Shown here in pieces: positions 10,194-22,255 of a DNA stretch of 64,000 nucleotides. A program made the translations under genes and the position numbers. The DNA comes from Bacteroidales bacterium (GTDB taxonomy: Bacteria; Bacteroidota; Bacteroidia; Bacteroidales; Paludibacteraceae). Under the pieces are notes generated by a model that made no database searches, was not told the DNA's origin, and saw only the letters and a program-made list of their open reading frames with translations. Location: NCBI GenBank assembly GCA_015061115.1, contig SUXE01000007.1, positions 119,132 to 183,131 on the forward strand, read 5' to 3'. Positions within the stretch are counted from its first letter, which is position 1. The number at the start of each line of letters is the position of its first letter.

Positions 10194-10229
10194 AATTGGG
10201 ATGGATTTTATATTCATCCCAATTTTTTT
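10194..10229 (+). terminator. Rho-independent terminator after the DUF3078 pair
   Basis: 10-bp stem AATTGGGATG (10194-10203) with CATCCCAATT (10215-10224), followed by a T-run. Confidence 0.88.
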
Positions 10230-10240
10230 ACCTCATAAAT

Positions 10241-10273
10241 GAGGATTTCGGAGGGCGGAACATACGCCTTTTG
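10241..10273. repeat. Partial REP-like element (copy E)
   Basis: GAGGATT followed by AGGGCGGAACATACGCCTTTT. It matches the first hairpin of the element seen complete at 14613, but the inner loop is enlarged and the second half is missing. Confidence 0.5.
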
Positions 10274-10318
10274 CCGTTTAATATTGGTACCCCTCAATTC
10301 TAATTTAAAAAAATCCAT

Positions 10319-10326
10319 TATCTTTG
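10319..10326 (+). promoter_or_regulatory. -7 element (TATCTTTG) before agmatine deiminase gene
   Basis: Perfect TAnnTTTG match 22 bp before the ATG. No TTTG lies at the expected distance upstream. Confidence 0.55.
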
Positions 10327-10348
10327 TAAAAACAATCAACATTTAAGT

Positions 10349-11473
10349 ATGAATTACAAAAACAACGAATATAGAGCATTGGCTGAGTGGGAACGTCAGA
10401 GTTTTGTGCAGCTTACATGGCCTCACGAAGATACAGACTGGAACTATATTCTAGACGATGCTGTCCGCACATTCTGTGACATAGCCAAGGCAATTATCCG
10501 TTTTGAGAAACTGGTCATTGTTTGCCAGGATGAGGCTGAAGTACGTCGTCAACTTGGAAATGTGGACTATTCGAAGATCATCTTCACTCAGATCCCAAGC
10601 AACGACACATGGGCCCGTGACCATGGTGGAATCACATTGGTCAAAGATGGAAGAATGAAGGTTTGCAACTTCATTTTCAATGGTTGGGGACAGAAATTCG
10701 CTTCAGACAAAGATAATCAGATCACCTCTGAAATGGTTAAGAATAATTTGTTTTCGTCTGATGTGGATGTTGTGGACATTCCGTTTGTGCTTGAAGGAGG
10801 AAGTGTGGAGTTCAATACTCGCGGTGAACTTTTGTCTACCTACAACTGTTTGAATGCTCCGAACCGCAACAACCATTTTTCTGGTAAACAGGTGGAAGAT
10901 ATTCTGATAAAGATCTTCAATCTGAAGAAAGTGCACTGGCTATATAATGGTGATCTGATCGGTGACGATACAGACGGACATATAGATACACTAGCCCGTT
11001 TTTGTGATGACACCACAATAGCATACGTGAAGTGTGATGATGAGAAAGATGATCATTACCAGTGGCTAAAGGCAATGGAAGATGATTTGAAAGCGTTGAG
11101 AGACATTGATGGCAAACCGTTTAATCTTGTGCCTCTGCCAATGCCAGATGCTGTGTTTGATGAGAATGACGAACGTATCCCAGCTACCTATGCAAACTTC
11201 TTGATTATCAATGGTGCTGTGCTTGTGCCGACCTATAATCAGAAGCATGATGCCGACGCGATAGCTGTTTTGCAGAAGGTCTTTAAGGATCGTGAAGTCA
11301 TTGGTGTTGACTGCCAGACATTGATCCGTCAGCACGGATCTCTTCACTGCGTCACGATGCAGTATCCGGAAGGAGTGTTGAACGAAAGCGGAAAAACAAT
11401 TCCGTCTTCAGCAATTAAGAAAGAGTGGAATAGTGAGGAGATTTTCCCTCAATTCGATATGTGTGGTATTTGA
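10349..11473 (+). CDS. aguA: Agmatine deiminase (peptidyl-arginine deiminase family)
   Basis: Cytoplasmic guanidine hydrolase converting agmatine to N-carbamoylputrescine and ammonia, a step of putrescine synthesis. Family landmarks in order: WPHEDTDW near the N-terminus, NDTWARDHGG (substrate Asp), LEGGSVEFN, the GDDTDGHIDTLARF segment with the catalytic His, and SLHCVTMQYP with catalytic Cys334. There is no signal peptide, unlike secreted peptidyl-arginine deiminases, and 374 residues is the normal length. No N-carbamoylputrescine amidase gene is adjacent, so the pathway partner must lie elsewhere. Its own -7 element precedes it. Confidence 0.92.
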   Translation: MNYKNNEYRALAEWERQSFVQLTWPHEDTDWNYILDDAVRTFCDIAKAIIRFEKLVIVCQDEAEVRRQLGNVDYSKIIFTQIPSNDTWARDHGGITLVKDGRMKVCNFIFNGWGQKFASDKDNQITSEMVKNNLFSSDVDVVDIPFVLEGGSVEFNTRGELLSTYNCLNAPNRNNHFSGKQVEDILIKIFNLKKVHWLYNGDLIGDDTDGHIDTLARFCDDTTIAYVKCDDEKDDHYQWLKAMEDDLKALRDIDGKPFNLVPLPMPDAVFDENDERIPATYANFLIINGAVLVPTYNQKHDADAIAVLQKVFKDREVIGVDCQTLIRQHGSLHCVTMQYPEGVLNESGKTIPSSAIKKEWNSEEIFPQFDMCGI

Positions 11474-11518
11474 TAAGTGAGACTTAACTACAAATAAAAT
11501 AATTTAATAGATGTAATT

Positions 11519-12502
11519 ATGGTAGAAAAGACAGAAATGCCAGAAAAGAAGAGATTTTTTTCAGAAGGATTGGCTAATGCATTAAAAATCGACACGAAGA
11601 AGATTGTGTTGGCGATAGTTTGTGTTGTATTGCTGATTGTTGGAATGTTTTCTTACGATATCATCGAACCGGATGAACGTGGAGTAGCTGTTACATTAGG
11701 AGAGATTTCTTGTAATGAGCCAATAGAACCAGGAATTGTGACTCACCTTCCTTTTGTCACAAAGATTGAGCGATTCAGTGTCGTTCCAATGACTTACGAG
11801 GTTAAATTCTCTGTAGGTGAAGACGGTGCTATCACAAAAGATATGCAGACTGTGGGTTCAACTGTGGTTGTTCGATACAACTATGATGAGAAGCGTATCA
11901 TTGAGATTGTGCAGAAATACCGTAAGTCTTCAATCATAGAGGATGCGATGAGAGACTGTATCAAGGCATCTCTAAAGGAGATCACAGGTAAGTACAGTAT
12001 CTACGATCTTATCGCAAATCAGCAGGATATCACTCAGCAACTAAGTGAGGTGGTGTTGAGAAGAATGCAGGATAATTATCCAATTCAAATTAATTCTACA
12101 ACAATCACAAACTTCGATTGGGCAGATGATTTCGACAGAATGATTAAAGAGACAGCCAACCGTACACAGCAGGTTAAGCAGGCTGAGCAGGAGGCTAACG
12201 TTGCTGCCGCACAGGCTCAAAAGAAAGTTCGTGAGGCAGAGGCAGAGCGTCAGGCTGCAGAGGAGTTTGCAAAGGCAGAGGTGTTGAGAGCACAGGGTGA
12301 GGCAGATGCACAGAAGATCAGAGCGGATGCTCAGGCTTATGAGGCACAGAAGATTATGGCAAATATGAATGCTATGAGAGCTCAGTGGGAATACAATATT
12401 AATTTGGAGAGAGCTAAACGTTGGGATGGAAAGGAAGTACCTGACGCGGCTTATGTTGTGCCTGGTACGGGAGCTGTAGTTCCTTTGACTGCTGGCCATT
12501 AA
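11519..12502 (+). CDS. SPFH/band-7 (prohibitin-type) membrane protein
   Basis: A short cytoplasmic tail, one transmembrane helix (about 27-48), then a band-7 domain (VTLGEISCNEPIEPGIVTHLPFV onward) and an Ala/Glu/Gln-rich coiled coil (about 225-285). These proteins form large ring-shaped membrane scaffolds that regulate proteases or organise membrane domains; which role applies here is unknown. The 327-residue length is typical of prohibitin-like bacterial members. The following unknown gene is close and also ends in a coiled coil, suggesting a possible partner. Confidence 0.88.
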   Translation: MVEKTEMPEKKRFFSEGLANALKIDTKKIVLAIVCVVLLIVGMFSYDIIEPDERGVAVTLGEISCNEPIEPGIVTHLPFVTKIERFSVVPMTYEVKFSVGEDGAITKDMQTVGSTVVVRYNYDEKRIIEIVQKYRKSSIIEDAMRDCIKASLKEITGKYSIYDLIANQQDITQQLSEVVLRRMQDNYPIQINSTTITNFDWADDFDRMIKETANRTQQVKQAEQEANVAAAQAQKKVREAEAERQAAEEFAKAEVLRAQGEADAQKIRADAQAYEAQKIMANMNAMRAQWEYNINLERAKRWDGKEVPDAAYVVPGTGAVVPLTAGH

Positions 12503-12582
12503 TAGTGTGTGGCTCTTGATTGAGTCTCGCAGACGGTGATATTCAGCCTATATATACGATAACTAACCATAAAATTTATGTT

Positions 12583-13506
12583 ATGAAGGATTTGATATAC
12601 AGAGATATGACATTCTTCGCTAACAGCGATGAAAACAAGAATGAGAGGGGAATAACTTCAACTGCCGCGACTCATTTGTCGGAACTGGCCACTGAAATTA
12701 TCGCAGGTTGCAAGGCAAAACTGGAGTCGACCTCTTTTGTGAACGGATATGTCGATATCGTCGGTTCTGCTAACGATACGGGTAAGCAGGTGGAGATCGG
12801 ATACGCCACTCATCAGCTTGCTGAATTCAACACTATGGTGGCAAGAGTGGCAGAGATGCATTCCTTTTGTGCATGGATGCGTGAGGCTGTAAAGACGAAA
12901 GAGAGAATGATGGAGGAGGTTTCCGACGTTTCACTTGAAGATTGGGCTGAGGCTAACGACATCGTTTTACCGAAAATGCCGATTCGTGATGCTGAACTCA
13001 CTGATCTTGATATCATAAAGCAATTGTCGGTGGCGGAGAGGTTTGAATACTATTCGTTGGAGGCTAAAGCTGCGGCGTATGGCAAATTCATTCATCCGGA
13101 TGAACCGTTTTCTGTGGCAAGACGTCGTTTGCAGGAGATAATGTCGAAGCCGATCACCACTCAGGGTGAGGGTAGCTCTCTGCTTATCTACCGTTACGAA
13201 AATTCCGTGGAAGAGGAAGATGTGGAGAAGGTTTATCTGCAGTTGCAGAGCGAACACCGTGATGCTGAGAAACGTCTGAATCAGATCAAGACGTCTATCA
13301 AAAAGAGACTCAATATCGCTAAGGCTGAGCAGACAGAGTCGTATAAGAACAAACTTGATTCTTATCAGTCAGAATCACAGAAAATCAATGCGGAATTCAG
13401 TTCATGGCAGCGACGTGAGATAGAGAAGATTTCATCTTTGAAGATCATCGTGCCAAACGATCTGCAAGCGACATTCGACTATCTGTCTGGTCTTGATGAG
13501 AAATAA
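12583..13506 (+). CDS. Hypothetical protein with C-terminal coiled coil
   Basis: Not recognised. The start is set at ATG 12583 (MKDLIYRDMTFF); an in-frame TTG at 12520 would add 21 unlikely residues. The product has 307 residues, no signal peptide and no membrane segment. The N-terminal part is mixed helix/strand; residues about 210-285 are highly charged and predicted as coiled coil (repeated KRLNQIKTSIKKRLN-like heptads). It lies 80 bp after the SPFH gene in the same direction, with no terminator between them, so co-expression is likely. A cytoplasmic, possibly SPFH-associated protein is inference only. Confidence 0.7.
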   Translation: MKDLIYRDMTFFANSDENKNERGITSTAATHLSELATEIIAGCKAKLESTSFVNGYVDIVGSANDTGKQVEIGYATHQLAEFNTMVARVAEMHSFCAWMREAVKTKERMMEEVSDVSLEDWAEANDIVLPKMPIRDAELTDLDIIKQLSVAERFEYYSLEAKAAAYGKFIHPDEPFSVARRRLQEIMSKPITTQGEGSSLLIYRYENSVEEEDVEKVYLQLQSEHRDAEKRLNQIKTSIKKRLNIAKAEQTESYKNKLDSYQSESQKINAEFSSWQRREIEKISSLKIIVPNDLQATFDYLSGLDEK

Positions 13507-13514
13507 ATAAAAAT

Positions 13515-13700
13515 CGGTGGGCGACGCGTGTGGACGCAAAGTAACCGCACCGTCGCTCTTTATGACGCTATTACTGACATTTCAGTTTGGCTATGCAAGG
13601 CATAACCTGATAGTTCACACCGTAAGGTGAAATGCATTTTGGTTACTATTGGCGGCATCTCACATAATAATCTGACAACTTTGTCTTGGAGAGATGCCGG
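13515..13700 (+). ncRNA. Candidate structured RNA in 292-bp intergenic gap
   Basis: The gap 13507-13798 has several helices in one stretch: AGTAACC (13540-13546) with GGTTACT (13641-13647), enclosing TATGC-AAG-GCATA (13592-13604) and CACC-GTAA-GGTG (13618-13629, a GNRA tetraloop), then a 9-bp stem CGGCATCTC (13653-13661) with GAGATGCCG (13691-13699). It matches no riboswitch, tmRNA, RNase P or SRP landmark I know. No clear promoter or T-run terminator flanks it, so it could also be a folded 3' or 5' untranslated region. The strand is assumed from the flanking genes. Confidence 0.35.
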
Positions 13701-13798
13701 TCTTTGCCCTTGCCTTTGTCTTTGTCTCAAGTCAGTAGTAGCGTCGACGAATTTTGATAAGTCCTAAGTTAAACGGGCGGAAATAAAAATAAATATTT

Positions 13799-14515
13799 AT
13801 GTACAAAAACCTTTTTATTGATTTCGACGACACTTTATATGACACAAGAGGTAATGCGGATATCTCTTTGCGAGAGATGTTCGATTTCTTCCATTTGAAC
13901 GAATATTTCAAAGATCCAGAACAATTTTTCCGTTCATATTGGAAGACGAATGTGGAATTGTGGGATCAATATGCGAAGGGAGAGATCGAACGTGATTATC
14001 TCGTTGTGGAACGATTCCGTCGACCATTGTCGGAAGGTGTTGATTCAAAAGGGAATAGATTCAATCCATCACGTGAATATTGTTTGAAAATCAGTGATGT
14101 TTTCCTTGATTTCTGTGGCAATAAACCAGGAGTTGTGGATGGTGCGCATGAACTGATGGACTATTTGAAACAGAGGGGTTATAAAATCTTTATGTGCAGC
14201 AATGGTTTTCATGAGGTGCAGTTCCGTAAACTGAAATCATGTGGACTTTTTGATGCTTTCGATAAAATCATATTATCTGAAGACGCGGGGGCAAACAAGC
14301 CGAGTCCTGTTTTCTTTAATTATGCATTTAAGGCGACGGGAGCCAATCCGTCTGATACGTTGATGATCGGAGACAACTTTTCTACAGATATTTTGGGAGC
14401 AAAGAAAGCAGGATTGGCTACAATGTTCTTCAACCGTCATCCTGAATCATTCAAAGCCACGGAATCTGTGGATTATGAGATTCATTCATTAAAAGAGGCT
14501 ATGGAATTGTTATGA
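13799..14515 (+). CDS. HAD-superfamily phosphatase, YjjG-like nucleotidase
   Basis: Cytoplasmic haloacid-dehalogenase-type phosphohydrolase. Motif I is DFDDTLYD (residues 8-15, catalytic Asp pair), motif II CSN near 139, the motif III Lys in NKPSP, and motif IV GDNFSTDILGA. An alpha-helical cap (about 18-100) places it in subfamily IA. Length 238 and cap type fit the YjjG family, which dephosphorylates pyrimidine nucleotides including non-canonical ones; a phosphoglycolate- or haloacid-acting relative cannot be excluded. It stands alone between two long intergenic gaps. Confidence 0.85.
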   Translation: MYKNLFIDFDDTLYDTRGNADISLREMFDFFHLNEYFKDPEQFFRSYWKTNVELWDQYAKGEIERDYLVVERFRRPLSEGVDSKGNRFNPSREYCLKISDVFLDFCGNKPGVVDGAHELMDYLKQRGYKIFMCSNGFHEVQFRKLKSCGLFDAFDKIILSEDAGANKPSPVFFNYAFKATGANPSDTLMIGDNFSTDILGAKKAGLATMFFNRHPESFKATESVDYEIHSLKEAMELL

Positions 14516-14612
14516 TTTGCGAAAAATAAGGCTCTGTCCTATTTTAACGTCAATTCGGAGTAATAGAAGAATGTTATAGTTGGAGAAAACTGACAGTTGG
14601 AGTGCCATAAAT

Positions 14613-14673
14613 GAGGATTGTTAAGGGCGGAACGCCCTAACCCTCCCCATCAGTGCGAAGCCGTAGGCGAGCA
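14613..14673. repeat. REP-like intergenic element (copy A)
   Basis: GAGGATTGTTAAGGGCGG opens the element; AGGGCG-GAA-CGCCCT forms a hairpin. After about 20 bp follows GTGCGAAGCCGTAGGCGAGCA, in which GCC-GTA-GGC is flanked by GCGA-type direct repeats. Copies lie at 26170, 39905 and (inverted) 40017, with a partial copy at 10241. Confidence 0.75.
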
Positions 14674-14777
14674 CATATAAAAACACAGAGGATAGAAATC
14701 CATGAGAAAAGACTACGGCTTTTTATGAGAAAAAAGAGTTGAAAAATCTATCATAAAATAAGATAGTGCCAAAAATT

Positions 14778-14807
14778 TTTGTTTTGTATTTAATTTTTCT
14801 AATTTTG
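14778..14807 (+). promoter_or_regulatory. Promoter of the tandem lipoprotein genes
   Basis: TTTG at 14778-14781 and TAATTTTG at 14800-14807, spacer 18 bp, slightly short of the usual 19-21. It lies about 95 bp before the first lipoprotein start. The rest of the gap 14516-14901 holds the REP-like element and a weak hairpin near 14705-14725. Confidence 0.5.
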
Positions 14808-14901
14808 TCATCGTTTTAACGCTGTTTATAGAATAATGCGAAGCAATAGGGTATTTATAAGCGTTAAAACAATAGTTAGTTTTACATTAAAAGTAGTTTT
14901 T

Positions 14902-15411
14902 ATGAAGAATTTATTCAAGTTTGCTGCAATGATGGCAGCGGTTGTTTCTGCATCTTCGTTCGTATCATGTGATGAGGAAGAGGAAAACAACAGTTTTAAG
15001 AGCGAAACATTTACTGTTGAGCTTATAGAAAGAATTTATCCGGCTAATTCTTATACTGGCTATACATCAATCTATGAGTGGGAGTGGACAAACAGAGAGG
15101 AGGCTGCCGCTGATTCCATTGATTTGATTCCTAATCGTGATTTGATGTCTGAATTTGAAGAAAATAGCAAACTTTTGCCCAAGATCAACACAAGTGTTGA
15201 TTCTATGCCTAAATTAGAATACAAAATGCATGATACAATCAAAGAGGTATGGACATTTAAGACAAAAGAAATCGGTGTGAGAGAATTGAAATTCCGTAAA
15301 TTACGAATTTATTCAGGTCCTATAGTTTTTGAAGAAGATCTCAATGAATTAAGACGTCGTGCTAAAGAAGATCCGACTGCTGTCATCGCTGATACAGTGG
15401 TTAAATTCTGA
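14902..15411 (+). CDS. Small putative lipoprotein, first of tandem pair
   Basis: Unknown function. The ATG at 14902 gives a lipoprotein signal (MKNLFKFAAMMAAVVSASSFVSC) with the acyl-acceptor Cys at 23 followed by an acidic stretch (DEEEENN), typical of surface-exposed lipoproteins in this phylum. An earlier in-frame ATG at 14836 would spoil the signal. 169 residues. It shares ETFTVEL, YEWEWTNREEAAADSI and EVWTFKTKEIGVREL with the next gene, so the two arose by duplication. No enzymatic motif; the shared beta-rich core suggests a small binding domain (inference). Confidence 0.75.
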   Translation: MKNLFKFAAMMAAVVSASSFVSCDEEEENNSFKSETFTVELIERIYPANSYTGYTSIYEWEWTNREEAAADSIDLIPNRDLMSEFEENSKLLPKINTSVDSMPKLEYKMHDTIKEVWTFKTKEIGVRELKFRKLRIYSGPIVFEEDLNELRRRAKEDPTAVIADTVVKF

Positions 15412-15489
15412 TATGTAATGTTTTAGCACTGTATGCTTGTATAGGTGTTAAGACAAATGTTAGTTAGTTTTACATTAAAGTCAATTTTT

Positions 15490-15906
15490 ATGAAAAAGAG
15501 TTTTTCTATGGCTGCTGCAATGATGGCAGCAGCGGTTCTGTCTATCCTTTTTTTTATTTCTTGTGATGACGAGGAAAAGTTTGATAGCGAGACAATTACA
15601 GTTGAGCTTCCTCGAGATTCTCATATAATAGGTTTTGGGGCAAGTTATTCTTATCGTTGGGTTTGGACAAACCGTACAGAGGCGGCTGTGGATTCTATTA
15701 GTTTTTCGATAGAATCAAAGTCTGATTCTATTCTTTATTATGGAGGAGATAAAGAAATCTGGACATTTAAGACAAAAGAAAAAGGTGTTAGAGAATTGAG
15801 ATTTAATTATCTCAAATATACAAGTGGAATCACTTCTGATGGAATGGATACTTATGTCAATTATACTGTTCTTAAAGATACTTTGATTGATTTCAGATAC
15901 GAATAG
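15490..15906 (+). CDS. Small putative lipoprotein, second of tandem pair
   Basis: Paralogue of the preceding gene, 138 residues from the ATG at 15490. Lipoprotein signal ends at FFISC, followed by DDEEKFD. Shared landmarks: ETITVEL, YRWVWTNRTEAAVDSI, EIWTFKTKEKGVREL. It lacks about 30 residues in the middle compared with its neighbour. The leader before it (AGACAAATGTTAGTTAGTTT at 15451) also resembles that of the first gene and recurs downstream without a gene. Confidence 0.75.
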   Translation: MKKSFSMAAAMMAAAVLSILFFISCDDEEKFDSETITVELPRDSHIIGFGASYSYRWVWTNRTEAAVDSISFSIESKSDSILYYGGDKEIWTFKTKEKGVRELRFNYLKYTSGITSDGMDTYVNYTVLKDTLIDFRYE

Positions 15907-15980
15907 TATGAAAGTGAGATTAATTTAAGAATCCCATACATCTTCTTAAAAAATGTAGATTAACTTGTCTTTCTACGGAT

Positions 15981-16004
15981 AAAGACAAATGTTAGTTAGT
16001 TTTT
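15981..16004. repeat. Orphan third copy of the lipoprotein leader
   Basis: AGACAAATGTTAGTTAGTTT here is identical to 15451-15470 and similar to 14864-14883, but no lipoprotein reading frame follows. It looks like the leader left after deletion of a third tandem gene. Confidence 0.6.
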
Positions 16005-16030
16005 ATTAAGAGAATATCCAATTTCGATTA

Positions 16031-16082
16031 AATGCCTATGGTTGTGAGTTTGCCGACAGACAAATTCAGACCATAGGTTTAT
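16031..16082. terminator. Terminator-like hairpin between convergent genes
   Basis: CCTATGGT (16035-16042) pairs with ACCATAGG (16070-16077), with an additional inner GTTTG/CAAAT pairing. It lies between the lipoprotein gene and the convergent ispE; T-rich on the right side. Confidence 0.5.
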
Positions 16083-16105
16083 TATTTATGTTGGTAGTGT
16101 TATAT

Positions 16106-16921
16106 TTATAGCTTCTGGCAGAATACATACGCGTCGCCAAACAGTCCTTCCAAGTTCGGCTTCTCCTCAAAGAATCCGAAAAGAGATGATCCTGAACCAG
16201 ACATTGATGCGTAGACAGCACCTAATTCGTATAGTTTTTCTTTGATTGCTGCTACAGATGGATGTAAAGCGAAAATTGTCTTTTCAAAATCATTCTCCAA
16301 CTTGCCTTTCCACTCTTTCATTGGCAATGACACAATTTCTCGACAATTGATTTTTGCTGGAGCAGGTGTGATTCCACGGAATGCGTCAGCTGTCGATACA
16401 TGCACGTTAGGCTTGACCAAGACGAAATAGTAGCCGCTAAGATTCACGTCGATATCGGAAAGAATCTCTCCTTTCCCTTCAGCATACATCGGACGGTTGT
16501 AGATGAATATCGGACAGTCTGCACCGATTGTGATCGCTATTCCCGCCATCTTCTCGTCGCTCCATCCAAGGTTATAATGCTCATTCATCATACGTATCAT
16601 GAACGATGCGTCTGCGCTGCCTCCACCTATGCCGGCACCAAACGGAATGCTTTTCTGCAAATGCACCTTTGCGTCGAATGTGCGACCTGCGGCTTTCTCC
16701 ACTGCACGGAAAGCTCTCACCACAAGGTTCTTCTCCACATCACCGTCGACCTCCAATCCCGTCTGCACAAATTTCAATCCTTTCTCCTCTGAATCAAGCA
16801 ACTCAAGCGCGTCGCAGACAGGAATAGGATAGAACACCGTCTCCAGATTTGAATATCCGTCGGGACGACGACTTACAACATTGAGTCCTAAATTTATTTT
16901 AGCATTTGGAAATGTTATCAT
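16106..16921 (-). CDS. ispE: 4-diphosphocytidyl-2-C-methyl-D-erythritol kinase
   Basis: GHMP-family kinase of the non-mevalonate (MEP) isoprenoid pathway; phosphorylates the 2-hydroxyl of CDP-methylerythritol using ATP. Landmarks: FPNAKINLGLNVVSRRPDGYSNLETVFYPI at the N-terminus (catalytic Lys in NAKINL), the ATP-binding PFGAGIGGGSADAS glycine loop near 93-106, and MSGSGSSLFG near the C-terminus. 271 residues, normal. It is transcribed away from hsdR, with about 70 bp between the two start codons, and no other MEP genes are in the window. Confidence 0.95.
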   Translation of the reverse strand: MITFPNAKINLGLNVVSRRPDGYSNLETVFYPIPVCDALELLDSEEKGLKFVQTGLEVDGDVEKNLVVRAFRAVEKAAGRTFDAKVHLQKSIPFGAGIGGGSADASFMIRMMNEHYNLGWSDEKMAGIAITIGADCPIFIYNRPMYAEGKGEILSDIDVNLSGYYFVLVKPNVHVSTADAFRGITPAPAKINCREIVSLPMKEWKGKLENDFEKTIFALHPSVAAIKEKLYELGAVYASMSGSGSSLFGFFEEKPNLEGLFGDAYVFCQKL

Positions 16922-16947
16922 CTTTCACACTTTTTGTCAATTTTTTG

Positions 16948-16955
16948 CAAAATTA
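16948..16955 (-). promoter_or_regulatory. -7 element (TAATTTTG) of ispE
   Basis: Read on the minus strand, TAATTTTG lies 26 bp before the ispE start. No matching -33 box was found. Confidence 0.5.
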
Positions 16956-16979
16956 CGCTTTATTTTCACATTTGTGGCT

Positions 16980-16987
16980 TACTTTTG
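16980..16987 (+). promoter_or_regulatory. -7 element (TACTTTTG) of the restriction-modification operon
   Basis: TAnnTTTG match ending 7 bp before the ATG at 16995. If this is the promoter, translation may begin at the in-frame ATG 17019 or 17037 instead. Confidence 0.45.
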
Positions 16988-16994
16988 TTAGTTT

Positions 16995-21181
<4,187 letters not shown>

Positions 21182-21192
21182 GTCATACAAAA

Positions 21193-22242
21193 ATGGAAGA
21201 AATGAATTCAAACGAGATTGAAAAACTTACGAATTTGCCAGTGTCGGCAGATTTAGCTACTGATGTCCGTACTATCTTGCAAGAAGCACGAAAGATAGTT
21301 GCTCGCCAAACCAATACAGCTATGACTGCTGCCTATTGGCTCATCGGTAAGCGAATAGTAGAAGAGGAACAGCATGGCGCATCTATCGCCAAATATGGAG
21401 AACGATTATTAGAGAATCTTTCAAAAGAACTTACTGCTGAATTTGGTAACGGATTTTCGTATGCTAACCTTAGAAATATGAGGTTGTTCTACCGTACATA
21501 TTCAGACTTTAAGATTTGCTACACACTGTGTATCAAATTACCATGGAGTCATAACCGTTTGATTATGAGGGTAAAGGATTCTAAAGCTCGTGAGTGGTAT
21601 CTGCGAGAGGCTGCACAGGAGCAATGGAGCGTACGACAGCTTGAACGCAATATCAATTCCTTCTATTATCAGAGACAACTTGAAAAAGGATTGACATCGG
21701 GTGCCGACAAGTGTGTTGCTAACTCTGAGCCAAATCCTCGAACGTTTATGAAAGATCCCTATGTGTTGGAGTTTGTAGGACTCCCTCCATATCCAAATCA
21801 TAAAGAGAAAGAATTGGAGGATGTTTTGGTCGATAAAATGCAGGATTTTCTTCTTGAATTAGGCAAAGGTTTTTCTTTCATTAAACGACAGTATAGAATC
21901 AGCACCGAGACAAGTCACTTTTACATTGACCTTGTCTTTTACAACTATATATTGAAATGTTTTGTGCTTATCGACTTGAAAGCAAATAAATTGACACATC
22001 AGGATGTCGGGCAGATGGACATGTATATTCGTATGTTTGATGATATTAAGAGAGGACCAGACGATAATCCGACCATTGGAATCTTGATGTGTGCAGATAA
22101 GGATGAGACAGTAGTAAAATATTCAGTTCTTAACGATTCTCAACAAATTTTTGCAAGCAAGTATCTTCCCTATCTGCCAACAGAGGAGGAGTTGCGACGC
22201 GAATTGGAGAGTAGTGGACGTGACGAAATAGAAAACGAATAA
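21193..22242 (+). CDS. YhcG-type PDDEXK nuclease (DUF1016), inserted in RM operon
   Basis: Two-part protein: an N-terminal DUF1016 helical domain (RKIVARQTNTAMTAAYWLIGKRIVEEEQHG, about 25-160), and a C-terminal PD-(D/E)xK nuclease-like domain. In the latter, FYIDLVFYN supplies the acidic residue and FVLIDLKANK the D-x-K pair, followed by GQMDMYI. 349 residues, normal. It lies between hsdM and hsdS, a recurrent place for this family, with an 11-bp gap upstream and 13 bp downstream. Its role there (accessory nuclease or Holliday-junction-type activity) is not established. Confidence 0.88.
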   Translation: MEEMNSNEIEKLTNLPVSADLATDVRTILQEARKIVARQTNTAMTAAYWLIGKRIVEEEQHGASIAKYGERLLENLSKELTAEFGNGFSYANLRNMRLFYRTYSDFKICYTLCIKLPWSHNRLIMRVKDSKAREWYLREAAQEQWSVRQLERNINSFYYQRQLEKGLTSGADKCVANSEPNPRTFMKDPYVLEFVGLPPYPNHKEKELEDVLVDKMQDFLLELGKGFSFIKRQYRISTETSHFYIDLVFYNYILKCFVLIDLKANKLTHQDVGQMDMYIRMFDDIKRGPDDNPTIGILMCADKDETVVKYSVLNDSQQIFASKYLPYLPTEEELRRELESSGRDEIENE

Positions 22243-22255
22243 AACGGGCTGATTT

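Noticed and set aside
12041-12499. 152-codon frame on the minus strand opposite the SPFH gene
   Set aside because: Its Leu/Ser/Cys-rich product is the antisense of the Ala/Glu/Gln coiled coil; there is no promoter or independent conservation signal.
13507-13798. tmRNA, RNase P RNA, SRP RNA or a known riboswitch
   Set aside because: None of the conserved cores of these RNAs could be found on either strand; left as an unnamed candidate.
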